Part shown: piece after piece, positions 1 to 5,508 of the stretch
How the letters are laid out: each line of letters starts with the position of its first letter
How positions within the stretch are numbered: position 1 is the first letter of the stretch
NCBI GenBank assembly: GCA_963649615.1
Contig: CAVJIN010000056.1
Span: 1 to 8,764, forward strand
Length of the DNA stretch: 8,764 nt
Direction of reading: 5' to 3'
Source of the DNA: UBA9732 sp963649615
Lineage (GTDB): Bacteria; Spirochaetota; Spirochaetia; Sphaerochaetales; Sphaerochaetaceae
Position numbers and translations under genes: made by a program
The notes under the pieces: model-generated
Told to the model about the DNA's origin: nothing
The model's input: only the letters and a program-made list of their open reading frames with translations
Database searches by the model: none

Positions 1-2
1 AA

Positions 3-767
3 TTAAAATTTGGAACAAAAGAATGGGCACCGTTTAACTTCAACTTTATGAGTGGATGTTCTAATGATTGTGTCTATTGTTATGCTAAAGACATGGCTAT
101 TCGTTTCAAGCGAAAGACTCCAGATACATGGAAGAAAGAAGAGCCTGTAAGCCTTGAAGGAAGATCTTATTCCAAGAAAGCTGGTGATATTATGGTACCT
201 TCTTCTCATGATATAACACCCGGCAACATAGAGGTTGCTCTTGAGGTTTTAACCAAACTCATTAAAAACGGCAACAATCTTCTTTTGGTGACAAAACCCA
301 ATTTTGACTGCACAAAAAAAATCGTAGATACATTTTTAGATAGAAAAGAACACCTTAAGTTTAGATTTACAATAGGATCTGCTAGTTCAGAAACTCTTAA
401 GCTCTGGGAGCCGGGAGCTCCAGACTTTGATGAGAGAATGAAAGCTCTAAGGTACGCCTTTGAGAAAGGCTATTCTACAAGCATCTCTTGTGAGCCTCTT
501 TTAGATGAAGCCTTTGATAATCTTTATGAAAGGGTTTCCTCATATGTCAACGGTTCTATCTGGATTGGAAAGATGAACTCTGCGGTAAAAAGAGTCAGAG
601 ACAACACGGCAGGAAAATTCCCAATGGACAAAGTTGGTCAGCTTGTTGACTCTCAGTGTGATGAAAAGATAATGAATCTCTTTTTAAAATACAAAGACAA
701 TCCCAAAATCCAGTGGAAAGAAAGCATCAAAAAAGTTGCACTAGAGCACGGCTACTCATTTAATTAA
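3..767 (+). CDS. Radical SAM protein, SplB-like (5' end missing)
   Basis: The reading frame is already open at the window edge, so the N-terminus is missing; the ATG at 48 lies inside conserved sequence (GTKEWAPFNFNFMSGC) and is not the likely start. A CX3CX2C cluster, CSNDCVYCYA, has cysteine codons at 57, 69 and 78. This is the ligand set for the radical SAM [4Fe-4S] cluster that cleaves S-adenosylmethionine. Downstream, FTIGSASSETLKLWEPGAP, then DERMKALRYAFEKG and CEPLLD, follow the pattern of SplB-like (COG1533) proteins, where strands of the TIM-barrel-like fold alternate with a xPxxxxRxxAL helix. Spore photoproduct lyase is the best known member, but many relatives have unknown substrates, so no reaction is assigned. 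The gene ends in TAA 69 bases before the stop of the convergent protease gene. It could be phage cargo or a neighbouring gene. The radical SAM call is secure; the subfamily is moderately sure. Confidence 0.82.
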   Translation, partial: LKFGTKEWAPFNFNFMSGCSNDCVYCYAKDMAIRFKRKTPDTWKKEEPVSLEGRSYSKKAGDIMVPSSHDITPGNIEVALEVLTKLIKNGNNLLLVTKPNFDCTKKIVDTFLDRKEHLKFRFTIGSASSETLKLWEPGAPDFDERMKALRYAFEKGYSTSISCEPLLDEAFDNLYERVSSYVNGSIWIGKMNSAVKRVRDNTAGKFPMDKVGQLVDSQCDEKIMNLFLKYKDNPKIQWKESIKKVALEHGYSFN

Positions 768-836
768 AAACTATCCCCACCTTGGCCCCTAGAACTCTAA
801 AATGTCTAGACTGCCAGTTTAACAGATGCCTCTAAA
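768..836. other. Convergent intergenic gap
   Basis: This short gap lies between two genes that end toward each other. It holds no reading frame. The only symmetry seen is CTAGA at 789-793 against TCTAG at 805-809, which is too short and lacks a T-tract, so no terminator is called. Confidence 0.5.
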
Positions 837-1403
837 TTATCTCTTTTTCTTCTTTTTGGAGATTGTGCGTTGTGCTCTCTCATAAGATTGTGTGGAAGCC
901 CTTCTTTTTGAGTTCAACTCCTCTACAAAATCAATTTTCCTGTCAATGCAAGGAATAGAGAAAGTAAAGTAAGAGCAAGGCTTCCCGTCTTTCTCATATT
1001 GTCCAAAGAAGAAATCTCCGTGGGCAATAACATCCATACCTATAATCATTTGAAAGTCGCCACCAGTAAAGATGCCCTCAGATGCAGAAGGAATGTTTAA
1101 AACAAAAGCATTATGCAAAGCAAAGTCAAAAGTATATCTGTTCACAACACTCTGTCCATTTGCGTGGGAGACAATACCCTTGCCAATAGGAACGAGACAC
1201 ATTTCTTTTGCTAGTTGTTTATCAACGGAAGAGGCAGAAGCGCCAGTATCCCAAAGAGCTTTAATATTTTTTACATGAGGTTGCTCGTCTGAGCAAAGTT
1301 CTGGTTTACAAATTATAGTAACATCTGTAATTAGCCTATTAACAACTCCATTGAAAGAAGTTCGTACAGCAAAGCCGTTTTTTACCCATTCGTTATAGTT
1401 CAT
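837..1403 (-). CDS. Retropepsin-like aspartic protease
   Basis: The 188-residue product carries the aspartic-protease signature DTGAS at residues 52-56, preceded by the hydrophobic strand KALW, and a later IIGMDVI at 120-126 matching the hydrophobic-hydrophobic-Gly motif of single-domain retropepsin-like proteases. Such proteins act as homodimers, each subunit giving one catalytic Asp, here D52. The C-terminus is strongly basic (SKKKKKR). No signal peptide or membrane segment is seen, so it is probably cytoplasmic. Its ATG overlaps the stop of the upstream small gene by four bases (ATGA on the minus strand, 1400-1403), implying translational coupling. The substrate is unknown. A head-maturation role is possible because it sits beside phage late genes, but the opposite strand argues that it is an independent cargo module. 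Family assignment is fairly sure; function is not. Confidence 0.8.
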   Translation of the reverse strand: MNYNEWVKNGFAVRTSFNGVVNRLITDVTIICKPELCSDEQPHVKNIKALWDTGASASSVDKQLAKEMCLVPIGKGIVSHANGQSVVNRYTFDFALHNAFVLNIPSASEGIFTGGDFQMIIGMDVIAHGDFFFGQYEKDGKPCSYFTFSIPCIDRKIDFVEELNSKRRASTQSYERAQRTISKKKKKR

Positions 1404-1639
1404 GCAAAGACCACTGCCGTATTGCTATAATGACAGACAAGATCTTCTTTCGTGCATTGTTGAATAATAAACTCGCCAGCCTTCATTGATTTAAGGGCCT
1501 GCTGTAATGCATTGTTGAAATTATCTTCAGCACCCTTAATTTCATAGTTAGAGATAATGAGAAACTTTTCAGGGTAATCCAAATAGAGGCTTTTCATGTT
1601 TTCTTGAAACCACTTAAAGTCTAAGTCTTGGTTTGCCAT
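1400..1639 (-). CDS. Small DUF5678-like protein paired with the protease
   Basis: This 79-residue protein has the pattern W-F-x-E-N ... L-Y-x-x-Y-P-x-K-F-L-I-I-x-N (residues 10-31), then an alternating helix and GEFIIQQC at 55-62. This resembles the DUF5678-type small proteins that, from recalled examples, often lie directly upstream of retropepsin-like proteases in diverse bacteria. The ATG at 1639 is preceded on the minus strand by AAGGAGA (1649-1655) at good spacing, which supports this start. Its stop overlaps the protease start, so the two are almost certainly co-transcribed and coupled. It has no signal peptide or membrane segment. Its biochemical role is unknown; partner, adaptor or substrate of the protease are all possible. 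The gene is secure, the family name is tentative. Confidence 0.7.
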   Translation of the reverse strand: MANQDLDFKWFQENMKSLYLDYPEKFLIISNYEIKGAEDNFNNALQQALKSMKAGEFIIQQCTKEDLVCHYSNTAVVFA

Positions 1640-1754
1640 TGTTTTCTTTCTCCTTGGCTTAAAAGTAATCTCTTTTATGAAAATTGTCCACCTTTTTCTC
1701 CCTTGGAACTCGTGGGGTCTTTTAGTGCCATACTAAAGACAGGAGGACAAGGTT
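1640..1754. promoter_or_regulatory. Divergent intergenic region, probable promoters both ways
   Basis: These 115 bases separate the minus-strand protease pair from the plus-strand lysis-type genes, so at least one promoter is expected on each strand. For the minus strand a TGGACA -35-like box (complement of 1685-1690) lies 17 bases from a poor -10 TACTTT (complement of 1662-1667). For the plus strand no convincing sigma70 pair was found. The region also holds both ribosome binding sites and a hairpin at 1717-1740. Confidence 0.4.
1717..1740 (+). other. Imperfect hairpin in the holin-like gene leader
   Basis: GTCTTTTAGT (1717-1726) can pair with ACTAAAGAC (1732-1740) with one bulged T and a GCCAT loop. 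It abuts the AGGAGG ribosome binding site (1741-1746) of the holin-like gene. It could be an operator or a translation-control hairpin; it is not a terminator because no T-tract follows. Confidence 0.35.
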
Positions 1755-2120
1755 ATGTTTGATTGGAAAAGTTATATTCTGCCACAACTTTTGGCACTGG
1801 TTCCGTTTCTTATAGGACTAACGGAAGTGGTAAAGACTTGGCTTTTTTCAGAGGATGCACTAGAGAAAAAAGCAGAAGGTCAAGAAGGCAAAGCAAGAAA
1901 GATTGCTTATAAGATTCTGCCAGATAAAGGAAGAATTCCCTTATTTGTCTGGATTCTTGCTATAGTCTTTTCAACTTCCTATGGCTTTATAGTCTCTACA
2001 TACCAAGGCTGGAGAATGGTAGCCTACTCTCTTGTTATGGTAGGCCTAGTTCAGGGTTCCATAGTAGGCTTTGCATCTATGGGCGTCTTTGATGCTGTGC
2101 TAAAAAAGAAGAGGACCTAA
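1755..2120 (+). CDS. Holin-like three-TM membrane protein
   Basis: The 121-residue product has three likely membrane segments: about residues 8-27, 61-81 and 88-113. They are joined by a charged loop (35-60, rich in K, E and Q), and the protein ends in a basic tail (LKKKRT). This size and layout fit a class I-type holin, the phage protein that makes inner-membrane holes at the time of lysis. No holin family is recognised by sequence, so the call rests on topology and on the adjacent spanin-like genes. The start has a textbook AGGAGG at 1741-1746. The TAA stop overlaps the next start (TAATG), so translation of the downstream pair is probably coupled. No endolysin is visible in the window. It might instead be a structural membrane protein of unknown role. 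Confidence 0.6.
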   Translation: MFDWKSYILPQLLALVPFLIGLTEVVKTWLFSEDALEKKAEGQEGKARKIAYKILPDKGRIPLFVWILAIVFSTSYGFIVSTYQGWRMVAYSLVMVGLVQGSIVGFASMGVFDAVLKKKRT

Positions 2121-2124
2121 TGTG
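2110..2124 (+). promoter_or_regulatory. Shared ribosome binding site and double start ATGTG
   Basis: AGAGGA (2110-2115) lies before ATGTG (2120-2124). ATG at 2120 opens the 157-residue frame and GTG at 2122 opens the 133-residue frame. From GAGG (2111-2114) the gaps are 5 and 7 bases, so one site could serve both starts. The upstream stop TAA (2118-2120) overlaps the ATG. Confidence 0.6.
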
Positions 2125-2593
2125 CTTGAAAAGACTAAGACTATTATTCACGCTATACTTGCTTTTTTGCTTGGCATTTTTGGCTTTTGCATCGGACGGA
2201 GAATTACAAGATCCAAAACAGATGACAACCAGCCAAATACTGAGCGAGTTGAATCAGCTCTTTCAGACGCAACAGGAAAACTCAGCCAAGCGAATGGAGA
2301 GCTTAGAACAAGCTCAGATGAAGCTTCTGCAATCACAGACGGAATTGGAAAGTCTCAAGAGCAGGCTGACTCAGTTGGAGAGCACCTCCAAGGAGCTTCA
2401 GAACTCCTTGGTGCTGTCATCGCAGACACTAGAGCAGACGCAGACACTGCTACAAGAGTCTCAGAGCTCCTTAGCGAGCTTGAAAACAGAGTGGACTCGT
2501 CAGATGAAAAGCTTAAAAACTGAAGCTACCGTTTCCATGGTTCTTGCTGCTTTAGGCATCTTATCTACCTTTATAGTACTAGTAGCTAAGTAA
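2120..2593 (+). CDS. Spanin-like secreted coiled-coil protein with C-terminal TM (outer frame)
   Basis: The 157-residue product starts with a basic then hydrophobic stretch (residues 3-24) ending in AFA-S, a good signal peptidase I site. Next comes a long Q/L/E/S-rich coiled coil (about 40-132), then a C-terminal membrane segment (about 136-155) ending in LVAK. Such a protein would cross the periplasm while anchored by its C-terminus, which recalls unimolecular spanins, though no proper lipobox is seen (LLFC has Phe before Cys). Its first 400 bases are also a complete gene in another frame (2122-2523). Inside the overlap its leucines are scattered over TTG, CTG, TTA and CTA, unlike neighbouring genes that favour CTT. 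After 2523 its codon use looks normal. That suggests the overlapped part is constrained by the other frame. The spanin role is inferred from topology and position. Confidence 0.65.
   Translation: MCLKRLRLLFTLYLLFCLAFLAFASDGELQDPKQMTTSQILSELNQLFQTQQENSAKRMESLEQAQMKLLQSQTELESLKSRLTQLESTSKELQNSLVLSSQTLEQTQTLLQESQSSLASLKTEWTRQMKSLKTEATVSMVLAALGILSTFIVLVAK
2122..2523 (+). CDS. Rz-like N-anchored coiled-coil protein nested in alternative frame
   Basis: This 133-residue frame starts at GTG and lies wholly within the 157-residue gene. It has a short basic N-terminus, a membrane segment at about residues 8-25 (IIHAILAFLLGIFGF), basic residues GRRITRSK, then an acidic, Ala/Ser-rich helical region to the end. 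That is the usual shape of an inner-membrane spanin subunit (Rz-type) or of small phage TM/coiled-coil proteins. Codon use (CTT, GCT, GAA, GGA, GAC) matches neighbouring genes better than the outer frame does, so this may be the older gene. It is well placed relative to AGAGGA. Chance alone rarely leaves 133 codons open in a second frame starting at the same spot. Expression of both frames is not proven. Confidence 0.6.
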   Translation: MLEKTKTIIHAILAFLLGIFGFCIGRRITRSKTDDNQPNTERVESALSDATGKLSQANGELRTSSDEASAITDGIGKSQEQADSVGEHLQGASELLGAVIADTRADADTATRVSELLSELENRVDSSDEKLKN

Positions 2594-2670
2594 AAGCCAA
2601 ATAAACGCCTATGAAACTGCGTTTAAATGTATTGTAAAATAAGAAGTGAGTTTTTCCCCTTAATTTGATT
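2594..2670. other. Intergenic segment after the lysis-type cassette
   Basis: There is no gene here. A 7-bp inverted repeat TAAACGC (2602-2608) / GCGTTTA (2619-2625) could form a weak hairpin with a 10-base loop, but no T-tract follows it. A TTTTTCCCC run lies at 2651-2659. Confidence 0.4.
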
Positions 2671-2708
2671 GGGCTACTTTGAGAAGAAATTCTTAGAGTA
2701 GCCCTTTT
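2671..2708 (+). terminator. Strong intrinsic terminator with GAAA tetraloop
   Basis: GGGCTACT (2671-2678) pairs perfectly with AGTAGCCC (2697-2704). The stem continues inward to 15 base pairs, with two G-T wobbles, closing on a GAAA loop (2686-2689), and is followed by TTTT (2705-2708). It should end transcripts from the holin/spanin cassette and insulate the head operon downstream. Confidence 0.85.
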
Positions 2709-2741
2709 GATTTCTACCCAATAAAAAAGGCTAAAATTTAG

Positions 2742-2747
2742 TAGGAG
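2742..2747 (+). promoter_or_regulatory. Ribosome binding site for head operon first gene
   Basis: AGGAGG lies six bases before the ATG at 2754 and fixes this start. The promoter that must lie between the terminator and this site was not convincingly identified. Confidence 0.6.
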
Positions 2748-2753
2748 GTTCAA

Positions 2754-3095
2754 ATGACCAGTACTGTTGTTAATACTGCTAGAAGCCTTGGAGATGTTCC
2801 AACGCTGATAGTCCTATTAGTTTTAGTTCTTGCTTTTTTAGCCTGGACTATAAAGCAGCTTGTTTGTATAGACAAGACTCTTAAAGAAAATAAGACAGAT
2901 CAGAAAAAGGTAGATAAGGAGCAGGACGATAAAATTCAGAACCTGCAACAGAACTGTCTTAAAAGAGAAGAGTTTTACATTGAACTTGGGGGCTGGAGAA
3001 CAGAACTCAAAGATATGGAAGCTCGTCTTACCAAGAACTCGGAAATGCAAATGAAAAATATAGAACTGTTTTTAAAGAACCTAAAGGAGAAATAA
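2754..3095 (+). CDS. Small TM/coiled-coil protein, Mu gp25-like (DUF2730-type)
   Basis: The 113-residue product has one membrane segment at about residues 15-34, then a charged K/E/D/Q-rich helix (40-66) and a second helical region. Proteins of this design (one N-terminal TM plus coiled coil, about 110-130 residues) sit just before the gp26, gp27 and gp28 genes in Mu-like phages, where they are annotated DUF2730 or gp25. Sequence-level similarity could not be tested, so the family call rests mainly on size, topology and synteny. The start follows an ideal AGGAGG. The gene is the first of a compact run; the next start lies only 4 bases after its TAA. Its function is unknown even in Mu. Confidence 0.55.
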   Translation: MTSTVVNTARSLGDVPTLIVLLVLVLAFLAWTIKQLVCIDKTLKENKTDQKKVDKEQDDKIQNLQQNCLKREEFYIELGGWRTELKDMEARLTKNSEMQMKNIELFLKNLKEK

Positions 3096-3099
3096 GAAG

Positions 3100-3411
3100 A
3101 TGAAACGTATTCCACCAGAGAAGACTAAAGAACTTAGAGGGCTTGTTCTTTACTTCCTTTTTAATATATATCCCTGCGACATCTCAAAAGTATCGGTCTA
3201 TAAGAGCTTTTACCAATATTGGCAGACTGAACAGGTGGATAAAGCCCTGGCTTATCTTCAAGATAAAGGCTATGTCATAAAAAGCTCTCGTAAAGATCCT
3301 TTTGGTGGACCTTTTGACATGATTGAAAACTGGGAGATTTCTTCAAAGGGCATAGACCTCTGTGAAGGAACTATCAAAGATGAGGGAGTTCTCTCTGAGA
3401 TAGGGGGCTAA
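3100..3411 (+). CDS. Winged-helix small phage protein, Mu gp26-like
   Basis: The 103-residue protein shows a winged-helix layout: a first helix (RGLVLYFLFN, 13-22), a helix beginning SVYKSFYQYW (32-41), a recognition-type helix VDKALAYLQDKGYV (46-59), and a wing leading to WEISSKGIDLCEG (78-90). LxxxGYV followed by a strand and TxxG or SxxG is typical of winged-helix ends. In Mu-like phages a protein of this size and fold (annotated VpaChn25_0724 family or gp26) precedes the DUF3486 small terminase, exactly as here. AAGGAG within the end of the preceding gene and AAGAAG just before the ATG serve as ribosome binding site. It may bind DNA for packaging or late control; this is inference. Confidence 0.6.
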   Translation: MKRIPPEKTKELRGLVLYFLFNIYPCDISKVSVYKSFYQYWQTEQVDKALAYLQDKGYVIKSSRKDPFGGPFDMIENWEISSKGIDLCEGTIKDEGVLSEIGG

Positions 3412-3412
3412 T

Positions 3413-3934
3413 ATGGGACGCAGATCAAAAAGCGACGAGTTAGGCCTCAACCAGAGAATTGTGGATATGCACGATAAAGACAAGCTCTCACATAGGGAGA
3501 TTAGCTCCTCTTTTGAAGAAGAGGGCATAGACATCTCTCGGGAAGCAGTAAGACGTAGCTATAGAAACTCAGCAAGAAAAGCAGAAAAATATCGGATTGC
3601 TAGCGATAGCTGTCGCCAAATCCTAGAGAACGTCAAAGACGGAAGTAGCATGGATATGGTTGAAGCTATCAATGGAATTCTAACTGGCATGTTCTATGAC
3701 AAGATTCTGGATATGGAAGAAATAGACTTTGAGAAGCCAGAAGATTTCATCAGAGCCATTAAATCTGTTGGAGAGACGCAAGTTAAGGTCAGCCAGTATC
3801 GTCTTAATTTCAACAGAGGCGTTGAGAAGGCAAAAAAAGCTATCTATGATGCACTTGCTTTACAGTTAGCAGAAAAGCCTGAGCTACTTAGCGAGCTTGG
3901 TAAGGTTATCACGGATGTGGAGGTCAAGGAATGA
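3413..3934 (+). CDS. Phage terminase small subunit, DUF3486 (Mu gp27)-like
   Basis: The 173-residue product starts MGRRSKSDEL, then has a helix-turn-helix region in about residues 12-50 (RIVDMHDKDKLSHREISSSF, then GIDISREAVRRSY). The GRRS start and the S-H/D-R-E-I ... G-x-x-I-S-x-x-A-V-R pattern match the DUF3486 family, the Mu gp27-type small terminase. The rest is helical, with a basic EKAKKAIYDAL segment near 137-147, as expected for oligomerisation. Small terminases bind phage DNA and load the large subunit for packaging into the prohead. Its TGA overlaps the large-terminase start (ATGA, 3931-3934), a classic coupled pair. Function is well supported by context and motif pattern. Confidence 0.78.
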   Translation: MGRRSKSDELGLNQRIVDMHDKDKLSHREISSSFEEEGIDISREAVRRSYRNSARKAEKYRIASDSCRQILENVKDGSSMDMVEAINGILTGMFYDKILDMEEIDFEKPEDFIRAIKSVGETQVKVSQYRLNFNRGVEKAKKAIYDALALQLAEKPELLSELGKVITDVEVKE

Positions 3935-5508
3935 AAAAGACCACTGCCTTAGAGGAGCTTAGAAGCCGTCTTCCACAACTTGAAGATGCTGCATCTTACA
4001 ACTTAAAGACAGAAGCCAAAGAGCGTGTTGCAAAAGCAGAGCATGATTTTACGTTCTTTTGCGAGTATTACCTACCCTCTTACTTTTTCTGTAAGCCAGC
4101 TGAATACCAAAAGATTTTATACGATGTTATTCAGACGCGTGAGCTTACCATAGAGCAGTGCGAGCGTCTTAAATCTATGGTGCCAGGCAAATTCAGAGAC
4201 TCTTTCAGGCCTGCCAAAGATATTGACGGAATTGTAGACGTGGAGCCTAGAGGTCATGGTAAGTCTACAAGAATGACTTTTGCTTTTCCTCTTTGGTGTC
4301 TACTTTATAAGAAAGCAAACTTTATAGTCATCATTGGCGCCAGCAAGGAAGATGCAGAGCTTCAGATGAGTAACATCAAGCTTGCTCTAGAAGAAAACGA
4401 GAAGATTTTAGAAGACTTTACACCACAACACAGACAAGGAAGTGGCAAGACCTGGAACAAGTCTTTTTTAGCTTTAGAAAACGGAACAGCTGTTGTTGCC
4501 AAAGGCAAAGGCGGAAGTCTTAGAGGTATCAGAAACAAAGAGCATAGACCAGACTTAATAATTGTTGACGATACTTTCAAAGATAAGGAAGCCGACTCTT
4601 CTGTCATAAGAGAGCAAGTCTATAGATGGTTTGGAAGAACTGTTCAGCCTCTTGGCTTTGATGCTCTGATTGTAGTAGTTAACACCATCACAAACGAAGA
4701 CGACCTTCCCTCAAGACTTTTAAACGATATTAAAAGCGGTAAAAAATCTAGCTGGATAGGCCTACGTTTTTCAGCAGAGTGTCCAGCTGGCGAAGGAGAT
4801 GCCCATGACCGCCCTCTTTGGCCTGAGCGCTATAGTTGGGAAGCCTTAAAGAAAAAGCAAAAAGATCTTGGCTCTATAGCCTATGCAATAGAATATCTCT
4901 CACAGCCTCTTGGAGATGAGGATAGGCTTGTAAAATCAAGCTGGATTCAAAGAGTAAAAGCTGAGGAGATTCCAAGCTCTCTAAAATTCTATGCAGGCAT
5001 AGACCCAGCAACCGGAGTTCATGACCAGAGCGCCATGACAAGCATAGGAAAAGACAAAGACGGAACGCTATATGTAGTGCGTAGTGAAGGCAGAACAGAA
5101 AGTCCAAGTGCGTTCACTGCTCGAATAATTAGAGAATATAGAATGTTCCACCACAGAAGAATGTTGATGGAAACAGTTCAGTTTCAAGCTGTCTACAAAG
5201 AACAGGTTACAAAAGATGCAGCTAAAGAAGGCCTGATTATTCCACTTAAAGGCTATAGCCCAGGCAAAGCTTCCAAGGCCGTGCGCCTTATGGCCGTCTC
5301 TCCTTGGATTGAAAACGGAATTATCAAATTTGGCCCTGGAACTGAGGACTTACTAGATCAGCTTCTAGCCTTCCCTGCAGGTGGCTTTGATGACCAAGTA
5401 GACTCGTTTTGTATGGCAGTATTAGCCACTAAAAAGAAGGGCTCGGGGGGCTTTGAACTAGAAGGCTCAAGCAGTATTAAAAATTGGAGGAGGCTTGCAA
5501 ACATATGA
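3931..5508 (+). CDS. terL: Phage terminase large subunit (ATPase/nuclease)
   Basis: The 525-residue protein contains both terminase domains. In the ATPase, EPRGHGKST (105-113) is the Walker A loop, LIIVDD (209-214) is the Walker B strand with its acidic pair, and VNTIT (250-254) fits the coupling motif. In the C-terminal RNase H-like nuclease, FYAGIDPATG (353-362) supplies the first metal-binding Asp (D358), METVQF (413-418) a second acidic site (E414), and FDDQVDS (486-492) the final acidic cluster. The nuclease half resembles the psiM2-ORF9/TIGR01630 type. Length is normal for Mu gp28-like and similar TerL proteins. It powers DNA translocation into the capsid through the portal and cuts the DNA. 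GGAGG precedes the start, and its TGA overlaps the portal ATG (ATGA at 5505-5508). All key residues seem intact. Confidence 0.93.
   Translation: MKKTTALEELRSRLPQLEDAASYNLKTEAKERVAKAEHDFTFFCEYYLPSYFFCKPAEYQKILYDVIQTRELTIEQCERLKSMVPGKFRDSFRPAKDIDGIVDVEPRGHGKSTRMTFAFPLWCLLYKKANFIVIIGASKEDAELQMSNIKLALEENEKILEDFTPQHRQGSGKTWNKSFLALENGTAVVAKGKGGSLRGIRNKEHRPDLIIVDDTFKDKEADSSVIREQVYRWFGRTVQPLGFDALIVVVNTITNEDDLPSRLLNDIKSGKKSSWIGLRFSAECPAGEGDAHDRPLWPERYSWEALKKKQKDLGSIAYAIEYLSQPLGDEDRLVKSSWIQRVKAEEIPSSLKFYAGIDPATGVHDQSAMTSIGKDKDGTLYVVRSEGRTESPSAFTARIIREYRMFHHRRMLMETVQFQAVYKEQVTKDAAKEGLIIPLKGYSPGKASKAVRLMAVSPWIENGIIKFGPGTEDLLDQLLAFPAGGFDDQVDSFCMAVLATKKKGSGGFELEGSSSIKNWRRLANI
5486..5507 (+). promoter_or_regulatory. 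Ribosome binding site that decides the portal start
   Basis: GGAGGAGG (5486-5493) precedes the ATG at 5505. An in-frame TTG at 5484 would place the start codon at the edge of this Shine-Dalgarno and add seven unlikely residues, so the ATG is preferred. Confidence 0.75.

Noticed and set aside
789..809. Bidirectional terminator between the convergent genes
   Set aside because: The inverted repeat is only five base pairs and no T-tract is present on either side.
2120..2182. Lipobox in the 157-residue spanin-like protein (LLFC)
   Set aside because: Phe directly before Cys is not accepted even in relaxed lipoboxes; the AFA-S site fits signal peptidase I better.
2148..2336. Third reading frame on the minus strand within the overlapping genes
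   Set aside because: It has no ribosome binding site, no recognisable features, and is explained by the low stop density opposite two constrained frames.
2602..2625. Second terminator after the spanin-like genes
   Set aside because: A seven-base stem with a ten-base loop is not followed by a T-run; the strong terminator at 2671 is sufficient.
2707..2737. Possible promoter TTGATT / TAAAAT before the head operon
   Set aside because: The spacer is 19 bases, the -35 lies in the terminator T-tract, and the start point would fall on the ribosome binding site.
5484..5504. TTG start giving a portal seven residues longer
   Set aside because: The TTG overlaps the start of the GGAGGAGG ribosome binding site; the ATG at 5505 has that site at usable spacing and forms the ATGA overlap with terL.
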